64,000 nucleotides of DNA from Aplidium turbinatum (taxonomy: Eukaryota > Chordata > Ascidiacea > Aplousobranchia > Polyclinidae). Shown piece after piece: positions 12,011-24,100 of the stretch. The notes under the pieces were generated by a model. That model worked only from the letters and a program-made list of their open reading frames with translations, did no database searches and had not been told where the DNA came from. The stretch covers positions 6,646,501 through 6,710,500 of the forward strand of contig OU964924.1 of the NCBI GenBank assembly GCA_918807975.1, written 5' to 3'. Position numbers and translations under genes: made by a program. Within the stretch, counting starts at the first letter, position 1, and each line of letters opens with the position of its first letter.

Positions 12011-14569
12011 ACCAGGCCAGTGAGAAGATAATTTGGGCCCTGTACCGATGAGATCTTTGGGCCTCTAAACAGTTTTAAGAATAACGCACTACATCTAAAC
12101 ATACGCGGTAGTTTGTTTGTTTTTCCTGACACCTTGAAGAAGTTACGAGCTCCTAACATTATCCAGGGCCCGAGTTCAAAAGTACTCCCTGAACTCCCCT
12201 GACACCGCTACTGGTGGGCAATTCCCAGCTTCAGGAGCAGTCATGTTGCGTCGAAATCTCTCCTCAATTTCTTGAAGCGAGATTTCACAAAACGATCGCT
12301 ACTTTTACTTTCAACGATCCGGCGAATCGTTTTTTCTCCTCCCGCGGTGCATAGAACAACACTACAGGCACAATAATTGTTGTGAAAACTCCATTATGAC
12401 GTCACTACTTAAACTTTGACTGGTCAATATGTCGCGTTGAAGTGAAATAGGCAACAAAGCTTTAGAATGCGGCGATGTGTTATATCAACGTGAGGAGATG
12501 CAATTTAGCAGAAGAACTTGGTTTGTTTTGACGAAGGAAGACAAACGCCATGACTTAATCCTTTGCTAAAGGGATTATGACGTCACTCGATTCACTTCGA
12601 CTGTTCAAGCATGGCGGTTGTGCGCAATACACAATTACGTGGAGAGCCGAAAGCACAATGCTTATGTGAACAGCGCTAAGAGGAATTTTCGCTTCTTGCA
12701 TCAAAAATATAAAAAATCGAATTCAATTGAGATATTAGTTTTAGAAATGATCAATTAGAAATGAGCCAAAAGAAGTTTTAGAAATGATCAAAATGAAACT
12801 ATAAGAATGACTTACGACAATGTTTATGAAAACCTGGTAAGTGAATGTCTTTTATTCATTGAACCTGAAATAATTGTGTAAAGTCGTTTTTGTCACTAGG
12901 CTACGTTTACACAATTTAAAGAAAGTTATAAAACTCAATTTAGAGAAAGTTATAAAACTCAATGACCAATGGAAAACTTTCATATGAAATATTCTCGTGA
13001 CAAATTTAGTGCCAGTGCTCCTAGATGAGTGCTAAGAAGATATCAGCAAAGTAGCAGAGCTTGTGATGTCCCACAACATGTGTAGGGTTTTGCTCAATCT
13101 TTGATTCTGCTGCTCCGGCAGTGTTTGCCTGACTGCTTGAATGTGTTTGTATTTTTATGTCGTGTGGATAGGTCTGTGATGGTTGTAGAGTATTTGCAAA
13201 TGTAGCTTTCATTGCCGTCAACTGAATAATAATAATAACATGTTTTATTTTGCGCCCATTGCAACAACATAGCCTACAGTAGCCTACACTGCGACCTACA
13301 TACGCAACACAACAGACGACTGGAATCCCAAATAAAACTTTAAACGTTGGCTGTCATTTGTAACAGTCGAAAATTTCTGTAACAAGTGCTGAAGCTTTTT
13401 AATATGATGGATGAAACCCCTGTCATTACATTCGATGTACATTTTGCAGGTGGCAAATTTAAGTCAAGTTGTTGGCAAAAATGCAAGCGATTGTATCAGT
13501 GGACTTATTCCAACTATTATTATCGAACACAACACAGTTCAAGTCATGTCGAGAACAAAGAAAGAAAAAAAAACATCGTGAAGTCTAAGCACTCGTTTGA
13601 TTGTTTAAAAAAGAATCTGAAAAAGGTTGTTCTTGGTGAGTACGGATAAATGTTTCTACTACAACTAAATGATTAAGTCATAACTATGCCATTTTGCTCT
13701 TTTGATTAATGTATGATATAATTGTGAAGAGTATTGAGTAATGTATGAAAATGTTTTAGTGGTGTACTCGCATTGATGTGAACAACGAACATGGTGGTTA
13801 GTAGGCTATGTCGGCATTTATATACTGATTTAACACTTCTTTTTTTACTTTCATGATTAGACATGGTGATGGCGCACGACAAAGCTGCTGCCGTGCAGCA
13901 AATTGATGAAGAGTTTCAGAGTGATTTCGAAATTGGAAGGACAGGCAAGGTGGCCGAAAACGGCAAAAACTAACTTTTGGTGAGCTTGTTGTATGTTTGA
14001 AAGACAACTGCGAATGTGTTGCTTTAGTTGTTGAATAACTATCTGTACACGCAATTAGAATGTATTGGAACTTGATTATCGTTCTGCGTGGCGCAGAATC
14101 GAATGATAAGTTTTTTGTCACGCACGTTGGAGAGAGGGATACATTGATATTGCAGATTGTCAATTAACTTCGTATTATCCTGGACGACAACTGATCAAAA
14201 TCCTACACTGTTGCCAAACAGCCCTCTTGAATTAAATATTTTTATTCATTCGCAGGAATTCAGAATGATAAAGATATGCAAGAAAAAGCTGCTGATGTGC
14301 AATGAATATCCATCTGTCAATACGATTTGATGTGGCTTGTTTCTAATAAATGTGAAAATATAAGCAGCTCGTCTGTTACTTTGCTTTGTCACAAAGGGAG
14401 TAGTGTTGCTTATAAATCCAAGTTGCTGCTGTTCTATCGCCCAAGGATTAGCTAGGTTCAACAATAAACTTTTGGTGATGAGCGAAGTTTAGGTACAGAG
14501 ACGTTTGGCAAATGTAAATGCCAATGCTGTTCAGATGTTTTATGCACCAGCTTGCTTCGCATGGCCAAC
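12011..14569. other. Intergenic, no convincing gene
   Basis: It contains two small direct duplications (around 12730-12790 and 12915-12962) and a GGGCCC-bounded segment (12040-12170) that may be a decayed MITE. The ORFs at 13386-13649 and 13798-14163 lack recognisable domains and are not supported as genes. Confidence 0.35.
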
Positions 14570-15215
14570 CTTGGTCAAAGCGCGGGCATCACAATAGTCA
14601 ATAGGTCAGATGAAGCAGCGTCATGGTGCATAAAAGTCAACCAGAATTTAGGCGCCAGATGAAGCAAAATGGTGCACAAGCCATATTGCCAACGTTGGCC
14701 AGATACAGATGTCAACGTTGGCAAGATGAAGCAAAATGGTGCATAAAACATTTTGCCAACGTTGGCAAGATACAGAAGCCAACGTTGGCTAGATGCAGAA
14801 GTCGACGTTGGCTAAATGCAGACGCCAACGGTGGCAAGATGCAGACGCCAACGCTGGCCAGATGCATCCAAATGGTGCATAAAACATTTTGCCAACGTTG
14901 GCAAGATGCAGAAACCAATGTTGGCAAGATGCAGAAGCCAAGGTTGGCAAGATGCAGACGCCAACGCTGGCCAGATGCATCCAAATGCTGCATAAAACAT
15001 TTTGCCAACGTTGGCAAGATGCAGAAGGCAACGTTGGCAAGATGCAGTAGCCAGCGTTGGCAAGATGCATAATCCAATGTTGGCAAAATGCAGAAGCCAA
15101 CGGTGGCAAGATGCAGACGCCAACGCTGGCCAGATGCATCCAAATGGTGCAAAAAACATCTTGCCAACGTTGGCGTCTGCATCTTGCCAATGTTGCGGCC
15201 ACCTTCTTGCCAATG
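14570..15215. repeat. Minisatellite, 24-bp unit with palindromic core GCCAACGTTGGC
   Basis: About twenty variants of GCCAACGTTGGCAAGATGCAG run head to tail. A spacer word (GCATCCAAATGGTGCATAAA) recurs every 110-160 bp, marking a higher-order unit. Because 24 is a multiple of three and the core is palindromic, long ORFs stay open in several frames on both strands; these are artefacts of the period. Confidence 0.9.
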
Positions 15216-15629
15216 TTGCCCCAACAATCACTGTTTACTGGGTTAAATCACCCTCGGAAGTTGCATTAAATTCATCAGAAAAATCTCAACAAATCTTTCT
15301 AACTTTTGCTGAAGACGATTCAGCTGGCTTAGGCATTTTTGTAGCCTATTACAGAATGTCAGTAGGCTAATTCCCAAAATCCAAACTGTTGATCTTCAAA
15401 AGGACCACGTTTGTGAAGAGGAAGTGTTTTATAAGAATAATTAAATACGTAACAACGAATAAACAGTGGACAATTTGCGATAAAAGTTATCCAAGTGGGT
15501 ATTGTGACATATTTCCTGCTTTTATGGGTTAATATGGCTTAATTGCGTCGCAGTTCCTGATTTACAATGCTTCTACGAGGATTTTGACAAAAATTACTCT
15601 TAAAAATTACTCTGCAGATGTTTAGTAGG

Positions 15630-16094
15630 CAGTGATGTACGCGCATACAAAAAATATTGACGCCGTCAGCGTAAACGCAAACGTTCGAAAAACTATACGC
15701 CGTATGCGTCAACGTAACTTGTAAAAAAAATTGGCGGCGTCAGCGCATACACTAGCGTAAACTTATTTTGTTTGCTAGGTGCCAAACATTCACACGATAC
15801 AAACCACTCGAAACAAACAAGTTTTATTTTGAATTTCCACTGAAAGTGTTCATCTGACATTTTGCTGCGTTTTGGTTTCAATATGTCTTTGCCCATTGAA
15901 AACATTCTTTCAACTACAGCGCTGGAAGGTATTGGCGTGTTGTAGCGAAAAAAAAACATTAAAAAGTATGCGTTGACGCTATGCGCTAAAAAAACGCGAA
16001 AACTTTGCGGCGTAGCCTCAAGCGACAACTATCCAAAAAAATGTGGCCGTAGCCTAAGCGCAAACAAAAAGTATACGGCGTATACACATCTCTG
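15630..16094. mobile_element. hAT element, CAGTGATGTACGCGCATAC family
   Basis: Ends CAGTGATGTACGCGC and the inverse of CAGAGATGTGTATACGCC enclose 465 bp, flanked by the exact 8-bp duplication TTAGTAGG (15622-15629 and 16095-16102). It encloses a transposase remnant. Two more copies sit in intron 4 of both MORN5 copies (47484-48001 and 62543-63060). Confidence 0.9.
15832..15945 (-). pseudogene. hAT transposase C-terminal remnant
   Basis: Read on the minus strand it gives NTPIPSSAVVERMFSMGKD followed by KRSKMSDEHF, the signature of the hAT C-terminal dimerisation domain. Only this end of the protein remains; the catalytic core is absent, so the copy is internally deleted and cannot be autonomous. 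Confidence 0.85.
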
Positions 16095-16359
16095 TTAGTA
16101 GGCTGTATCAACAAAACGCCAAACTTCTCCCATGTTATAGCCCACTGTCGTTTGGCGTGTTACGCTATAGCAATTGCTATAAGCGGTTTTCTTTTACAAA
16201 CTGAAACAGGTCCAATCCATACAAAGATGGAAAAGTAACTTATCTGGCTAGCCACAATTTTGCTGTAAATTTTGGAGTAAAACAGAAGAGAAAACGTCCG
16301 CCATTGCTTTCAGCTTGTTAATGCAGGAAATTTCACTTGTGTAAGCAAGGCCGTTGAAA

Positions 16360-16555
16360 GGTTTGGTTTTGAATCTTTATGCAAGGCCTGAGAAAGCATC
16401 TGATAGCTTATTCCTGGTAGTTTCGCATAGGGTACTTGTAGAAGCCTTGTAGCATTGACGCCAGCCCGGTTACCGAAATTGACTGTTCTGTTCTGAAATA
16501 CGTTGTTCAAGCGCACACTCCGAGAGCTGAACCAACCCTGCTCGATCGTGAGCTT
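16360..16555 (-). repeat. SINE-A copy, internally deleted
   Basis: The reverse complement has the body start (CTCGGAGTGTGCGCTTGAAC), the CGGTAACCGGGC region and the tail ATAAAGATTC, but lacks the central CTCTCCATTCAGCG part. Confidence 0.7.
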
Positions 16556-17918
16556 AAACCAAGGCTTTGAACAGGTACCATTGAAATCTCGGACCATAAA
16601 TCGGACAGCTGAAAACAAGACGGCGTTTAAAAAAAAATAAGTAAACCTAAATGGCACATATAGAAGTAAAATTGTCCACCAAAGAGGTGTTTTTAGTGAT
16701 TTTTCCATAAAAGGCAGTCCCTTGAAAACAAACAGATTAGATGTAAACGCATTATGCTATATCTAAAAAATGCACAACGCTGTTTTCAGATTCTGACTCC
16801 CTTAGAAAGGTTTCTAACCCTTAAAATCACCCAGGGACCAGCTCTAAAAGTAAGCTACCCCTACCAACGCTACTCCGTGTAACTGAACACAGGAAGTCAT
16901 TAATTTATAAATTTGTAATTTGATGCCATTAGACCTACACCGAATCTGTAGCCTCAGCGCTGTCAATAATTACATAATCATTCATACGAATTGTTTTTTG
17001 TTATGGTAGATAGGCTACACGATTTCGTTTTTTCCATAGGTTAGAATTATCCACGATAGAAACGATAATTACAATAGGCCTACCGCTTCACATAGTATTT
17101 CTGATAAATATCGACTCAATTGTAAGTAGGTTGTGTGAAACTTAAAAACGATTGTAATTTCAGCGATACGAGATAGATAGGTTGGACACTTGTAAAAGAA
17201 TGAAATCTACACAACGACAAAATACGTTTGTCAATGTAAAATTAACTTGGTTCGATTTTACACATGAGAGGAATATAAAGATGCACAAAAAATTACCTTT
17301 TCAAGGTTACTTCACAGAAATGGTATACTTAGTGGAAAACACTTGACTCGGTTATATAAATATCTAGGAAAAATAAAAGTGTTTTACATTCATAGCTACT
17401 CTCCTGTGCTTAGCACATCTTCGATATCAACACATGCTGTTAGTTATAAGAGATATTAAAATTGCCTGTTACTAAAGTGGTAACAAAAAGCGAATTCTGT
17501 TGTGTTTTGATTTCGGTTTCTATCATTTCATGACTCTATTCGTAAAGTTGCTGCGAAGAAACGAAGCAAGATGTAAAACCCACAATATTTTTGAGGTGAG
17601 TAAAGAAATAATTGAGTCAGGCCAGAATAATTTGAGACAAAATTAACATGTACCGGTAGGCTTTCTTTAAGACACAATATACTTTATATACTTTTAAGAC
17701 AGCTGAAACACAAATAGCATGAAATATGATTTCAAAGATGTTTGTAAAAAACATGAAGCCTAGAACATGTCAATGAACAAGCACTCAAGCAGCTACATCA
17801 ATATATAATGAATATTTCTGTGTAACAGAATGGAAAAATCGTAATAATATAAGCTCACGACTCTGTGATTCGTATCGTAACAAAACTGTCAGGAATTACA
17901 TTTTTAAATGACGATGAT
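16556..17918. other. Intergenic, no gene recognised
   Basis: AT-rich sequence downstream of the complete carboxypeptidase gene. No ORF with a recognisable domain and no terminal-repeat element was found; several TAGGCCTA-type words occur. Confidence 0.35.
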
Positions 17919-18110
17919 CAGTGACGCAGCAAGACAGAAATTTTTAGGGGGTAAAAGTAACTCTTCGGGTAACCATTTTAATATTTGAAATGAAATGTTT
18001 GAAAATGTAACTACTGAATACAGACAAACATTTATAAAATGTCATTCAACATGTAATACAATGTCATTAAAACGTTGCGTGCTTGCTCCTCCCCCACGGC
18101 CACGTCACTG
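17919..18110. mobile_element. Small hAT MITE (CAGTGACG ends)
   Basis: CAGTGACGCAGC at the left and CCACGTCACTG at the right are inverted ends of a 192-bp element. The flanking 8-mers ACGATGAT and ATAATGAT match at six of eight positions. It lies just beyond the carboxypeptidase stop codon and may affect its 3' UTR. Confidence 0.6.
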
Positions 18111-18181
18111 ATAATGATCTCACTGCTTGTGTTGAATATGACAAAATCATGAAGAATAAAACATCAATGCGATGAGATAAG

Positions 18182-21100
18182 TCATCCTTTTAAAAACCTT
18201 GAAAACATGTCGTATGCTCTTCTGGGTTGAAACGATGGTACTTCGTGTCCAGCATTCCGTACGGTGGCGTACGTGAGCTGATCATAAACTTCCACGTAAC
18301 CTCCGACCTGGAATAACATAGTTCGAAAATTGACACGGAAGAGAAATCTTTTTCATTTAATTTCGGAATGGTGATTTCTCGCTCGGTCAGTGTTGCCTTT
18401 GATTGACGTAGAAAAACTGAGGCTCCACAGAACCCAATGTCTAGACCAGGGGTGGGAAACCTGCGGCCCACGGGCCAAATGCAGCCCGCGTGACTGTTCC
18501 ATGTGGCCGCGTCAAAATTTCTTTACCCAAAACATATTGAAACAACAGCTCAAAAAAGAGTAGGCTCTGCATTCTCAGTATACTGCGAATGGTCTTCTAT
18601 GACTAGTTAATCCATCATAATCATGCGGAAACAAAGCACCTACCGTTGCGAGCATTTTTTTTCCAAATTGAATCTAACAAAAAGTCGGCTTCGCTCCAGA
18701 CTGACTGATAAAAACACGGAGATGCAGTTAAGAGTTGCAACATCTTCCGTGTCAGCAGACATCACACGACTCACCAAAAATAAAAACTTTCAGGCATCCC
18801 ACTAGCTGTGAAAGTGAAATAAATCATTGTCTACTTCGCTGCATTTTTTATCTGGAAATAAAATTTCGAAATTTTTAGTGGCCCGTCTGTGTTATTTCTC
18901 ATTTTATGTGGCCCGCAATACTAAAAAGGTTCCCCACCCCAGGTCTAGACTCTAGACAGTAAGTTCTAAAACTGGGATACGCGTACCCCCAGAGGTATGT
19001 GAGAGAACTTGGAGCTGGCGAGCAAGTTCTCGTATTGGCACTTTAGTAGTTTTTTGTGCCCGATTTTCAATTAAATATGACTCCGATCAGCGCCTGTATC
19101 TTTCTGAAACCCTTCCCAGAATTGATTTACTAGTGAAGTAACGTCATCTATGACATCACAAGACTGACTTATGGACACAGGAAAGATAATAATCAGAATC
19201 CAGAGGTATGTGATTGAGTGCATTGCGTAGTAATTACCCGCCTCTGAACGTAGGCGGCTTTTTGAAAAGGTGTAACTTCCACCCGCTAGTCATGGAGCTA
19301 GCATGAGTTAGAACAAAATACAATAGTTTACCTGATTGTTCGAATCCATCCATGGAACCCATGGAGCTTTTAAGTGGAGACCAAGTTTATTTATCCAACG
19401 GCGAGTACCTAGCAAGCAATGACATTTTTAGCGACAGTGTAGAAGAAGCGATCTACTTGGCGTCAGTACAACGCTGAGCACTCACCATAGAAGCAGTGAG
19501 CATTGTGCCAACTCATACTAAATCATGCAACTGTTAAGAGTCGCTAAATTTCATACACAAACATGAAAGCAGAATACGAGAGAAAGACATTAATCAATGA
19601 CTGTTGGTGCTATGTCCCACGATGTATTAGTATCTTCCTGTAACAAGTACAACGTTCACGCGAAAAAGATTGCAGCTGAATGTATTTTCGTTTCTGTTTT
19701 CACACTTGGTGATATGGTTAGCGAATTCTATACACCCAGTGTGCATCCAATGAGAGACTACGAAAGACTGTCGCCCTGGGTAGGCGTGAGAGGTGTTTTT
19801 TGTCGTGCTGTGCGAATGCACAGATTCGCTTAGTCGACGATTAAACAATGCCTTCGGTACTAGAGCTGGTAGGTCAGGGTTCGATTCCAGGTCGGGTCAT
19901 TGCAAAAACTTTAAAAACAGTATTTAGCCTTTACTAGCCAAGTTATGGCTCAAATACGTCGTGTTGCTATGAAGCCATCGAGGCCTGGTTCGGACGATGC
20001 AAATGGACATATATAGTAGCTCGACACAATTTATTACACACTGGCCGATGGAAAGTGACGAGAAAAGCGTTTCAGCATTTAGCTTTGCTGGGTGTCGAAC
20101 TGGGAATGTAGAGAAGTCAGCATCGCAGCAGCTATCTTATCGACGCTATCTTATCGACGCTACCGTATGTAGGCCTATCCAAGGTACAAATTTCCCCCAC
20201 TCACCAGTTGCACTAACGACTGTGTCAACATCACCAGAGTAGATGAGAATCTTCAAACCTTTTCCAAACAAGATTTTTGAATAAAATGGCAAAATGGAAG
20301 ATGATACGTCACTTTGTGAGTAATTAACGTTGATCTTTAGATTGCAATCTACCCATTTTGTTGGTTGTGCATGAATGGCTTTCTGCAAGGATTAATTCGT
20401 CATTGAACGCGACATACAATTAAATAAGTAGCAAACAATTCAGGTTAGATAGCACTGGGACTCTGTTGCTTTTGGCTATTTCGGGGCAAACACAATTTAG
20501 CTTACATTAAGGAAAATGCCACAATCGCCAATGCCATGTCAATTAACTTAAATTGCTTATGGTTGATAAGGGTAGCCTGGGCAACATTCAGAGGACCACA
20601 TTAAGTGAATTTCCAATAGGTTACCTATAGATAGATGCATTTGAAAACGACGGAGTAGAGCGGTCTTCCCCTTCAAACAGCAAATGACTTGAACAAAACA
20701 GCTGTTCTGGGCATTTTTGTGTATGTTATGTGAATGCATACGTTTAGTAACTAGAAACACTCGAGTGACAATACAACTAGAATTCAACAATGATGTATGT
20801 ATATACTTCACTAATTCCCCACACCCAATAAAAACCAATAGTGTACTCTGTTCGGTAGCTACAAGTTTAAAAATCTCATACGCACAGAAAAGGAAATGAA
20901 GCAACAAACACATAAGGTTTGCCTTTTGCAACTGCGTAAGCATCAGACTTTGTAAATTTCACTCAGGGACTGCACTTTAGCAATGGTTGCAAATTCATTG
21001 CAAAATGCTGGGGCTATTTTCTGTATAAAACATTTGCCTGGTGTGCATGGGCTTAAATTTTATGCAAAAACTGTTTTGTGGAAATATTCAACCGCAACTC

Positions 21101-24100
21101 CAGGTGGAGTTGGTTAAGTTTAAATTATTTATAACTACCTTTCGTTGATTTTAAGCTATTCTGGTATACATATGATACAGTATTTATGAAAGTTACCTAC
21201 AAAATTTTAATCACAAATAATGGATTTTAAAATGATTAACAGAATAAATTTCCTTTAAAGTCTTGTCTAAAAATAGAACACCAACCAAATTAAGCACAAA
21301 TATGATTCCACAATAACTAACCTGCACAGCAGGATCATTCAAGTAAACCTGTGCGTAATTGTCTTGACAAGGGTAGTACGGGGATCTTAAAGTTTTTTGT
21401 TTCAAAATGCCTTTTGCATAACCAGACCTTTCTAGTTTTGAATAGGCCAGAAAATTCAGAAGTGCTCTGGAGTTGCTATGGCTGTACCTACGTTCATTTA
21501 AACAAACATCGGAATAAATGCTGTAAGGATTAATTGGTCCCATTTCATTTGTTGCTGCTTTCTGATGAACCTCGCATTTGGCGGGGTCTAGATGTCGGTT
21601 AGGTGGAGGGGAATAGAATGTGAGATTGCAATATTCAACAATGGATCTGTATGTACTGTTTGATATTAGTTCATGAGAAAAAATATAATCATAGGTAGCT
21701 CCAAAGTCGATGGTTGCACTCGTTAAAGGATTACCTGAAATATAAAATAATTGTATATACTTTACAATATACTGTAAACTTTCACACCATGCTGGTGATG
21801 GCTCATATAATGGTTCATCTCTAAAGGTTATTCACATCATATTACCCAGTGCAATTAACACCACCCTTATTGATTTATGTCAAATTTAGTTTAGTGTGTA
21901 AGTTGTGCAAAAACACGGATGAATATCAAATTTTATCAAATTTATAAGAAAAACTTATTAAGATATGGGCCTGCAAAAGTAATTGTTAGAGATGACTTTT
22001 GAATATCACTAATTTTTGTATGGCATTATCCACAAGGTCAAAATGTTATTAATCCAAAATGTATTTACTTTTGAAAAGCAACTGTAAAAATGAAATTCTT
22101 AGCTAAATACGTTTGACATGATACTAATTTTATCAAAATCTGTCCAGTGGTAGCTGAGATGTAAAAGTTTGAAGTTGGGTGGGGTCCCTAATTTTGTCCC
22201 AAATCTAAAATTTGGAAGGCCAATATCTTGAAAATTGGGAGTGCGATTTCAATATAATTTGAAACATCAACTTTTTTGCACAAATACCTACAAACTAATC
22301 AAAGAAAATCGGTGAGGGTGGTGTTTAAAAAGTCATATTTTTTGTGATTTATATAATATGAAATGACCTGTAAGTTTTTACTACGTTTGCATTTCTATAA
22401 TAAATGGTCAATAAAAATTAATATGAAAGTTATGGAATAGACAAAAAAAAACTTTACAAGGTAATCATAATTTTCTGCTATTGTTCTCCTTTATAAAATT
22501 TACAAAGCAGCAACCTACCTATCATTAGCCCCTTTAAATTAACTACATCATTTGATGCAATCGTGTTGTGTTCAACAATTTTTGCAGCTAAGGTTGGAAT
22601 GTAATGTCCAGCATAGGATTCCCCAGTCATCCAAAAATCGTTGGTTTTCAAATGGGGATATCTGTCAAAGCAAATGTTTTTTCTTACATTACAAAACATT
22701 GCGGACAAAAACCCAGTTGCAATATTCACATTTACATTACTAGCAATGCTGTGTGAGCTCCCAACAGAAAAAATAAATAAACTGAATTGCTCTTATCTGG
22801 CTCCGACACTGGCGTGACAAGCCATGAATGGATGAATGCTTAACTTACTAAAAGTTATTATCCATGAGATAACAGAATGTCACCTTAGATGTGAAAATTA
22901 GTCTTTTCTACATAGAAATTTACAAAATACTATATATTATATACTGTACTTTTGCAAATATGACAAGTGGAAAAATAAACACCGGTATACACTATACCAG
23001 GGTTTCCCAAACTTTTTTGGGCCACGGACCACTATTTGGGAATCTGTTTATTCGCGGACCCCCAATACAAAGGTAAAAATGAATAAAACCGAATTTTGTT
23101 TATTTAAAAAACTGACATCAATGGGACGGATGGGATTGCTTCTTATTGCATAAGTTATCAATTCTCGGAGTTATTTGTGAAAGGCAAACTCGTAAGTCAG
23201 GGTCCACGAAAAGTCGGGACCTGTATTTTGTCTTCATGTTGGTAAGAGCTGAAAATGCTGTCTCACACATGTAGGTCGTTGAAAAATGCAGTAAAATTTT
23301 AGTTGCCTTTTGCAATAGCAATGGGTATTCCTCCGCAACACTCAACCAGAAAGATGCAATAGCTGTTTGATTGAAACTAAGCATTCAAGTTCGATCAGAC
23401 AATAATTCGGCTAATTCTTCTTCTTCGCGTCCTGACAGATCAATCTTTGTATCAACAAAAGGGTTTAAAATCCAGTCAAAATTCTCATATGTCTCTTTTA
23501 AAAAGTATTTCTTGAAATGTGCAGAAAGCAATTCCAAATGTTGTGTAACATCAAAGAAAATCAACTCTGTATTAATTAAGAATTTGTTGGTAATGTAGTC
23601 ACACAGAACAGGAAACATAGCCTATCCACAACGTTATCATTTGTCCTTGTATGTTGAGTTTCTTTATGAATGCTGTTATTTTGTTTTGAGTAAGTAGAAT
23701 GTTCGCATCTCTTCCCTGAAGTGACAAGTTCAATTGGTTTAGAAGGTGAAAAATGCCTGCCAGGTAAGCTATACAAGTTTCCGAAGCCAAATTTTATCGG
23801 CTACTAGTGAAGCCAAGTCAGCATTGTGCGCTTGCAGGAAAGCTAAAAGCTCCTCTCACAGTTCAAATACGCGTTCTACAAGTAGTCCAGTCCGGTGATG
23901 TCCCCGTTACCAAGGGTGGTGGATTCACCTCCAAGAGCCGCAATCGCCTTTACACCCTGCCTCCACATCAATCTGTCTAATGTGCCCTTTCATGTCAAGC
24001 CCACCTTGCTGCTTTCCTCCTCAACTTGCCTTTTCCGCGTTTTCTTGGATCTTTCATGTTTTCTACGACTCTCCACTTGCAACTCCAGCGCTCTTCTCAA

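Noticed and set aside
14570-15215. Regular repeat spacing resembling a CRISPR array
   Set aside because: No unique spacers; direct tandem satellite in a eukaryotic genome.
14623-15231. Several overlapping ORFs of 120-171 codons on both strands that look like a repeat protein
   Set aside because: Produced by the 24-bp minisatellite, whose period is a multiple of three and whose core is palindromic.
18190-18471. 93-codon minus-strand ORF as a separate gene
   Set aside because: Overlaps the true last carboxypeptidase exon in a different frame; the in-phase frame gives the family's His motif.
19840-19915. B-box-like GGGTTCGATTCCAGG suggesting a tRNA or SINE
   Set aside because: No convincing A box, acceptor stem or matching repeat elsewhere in the window.
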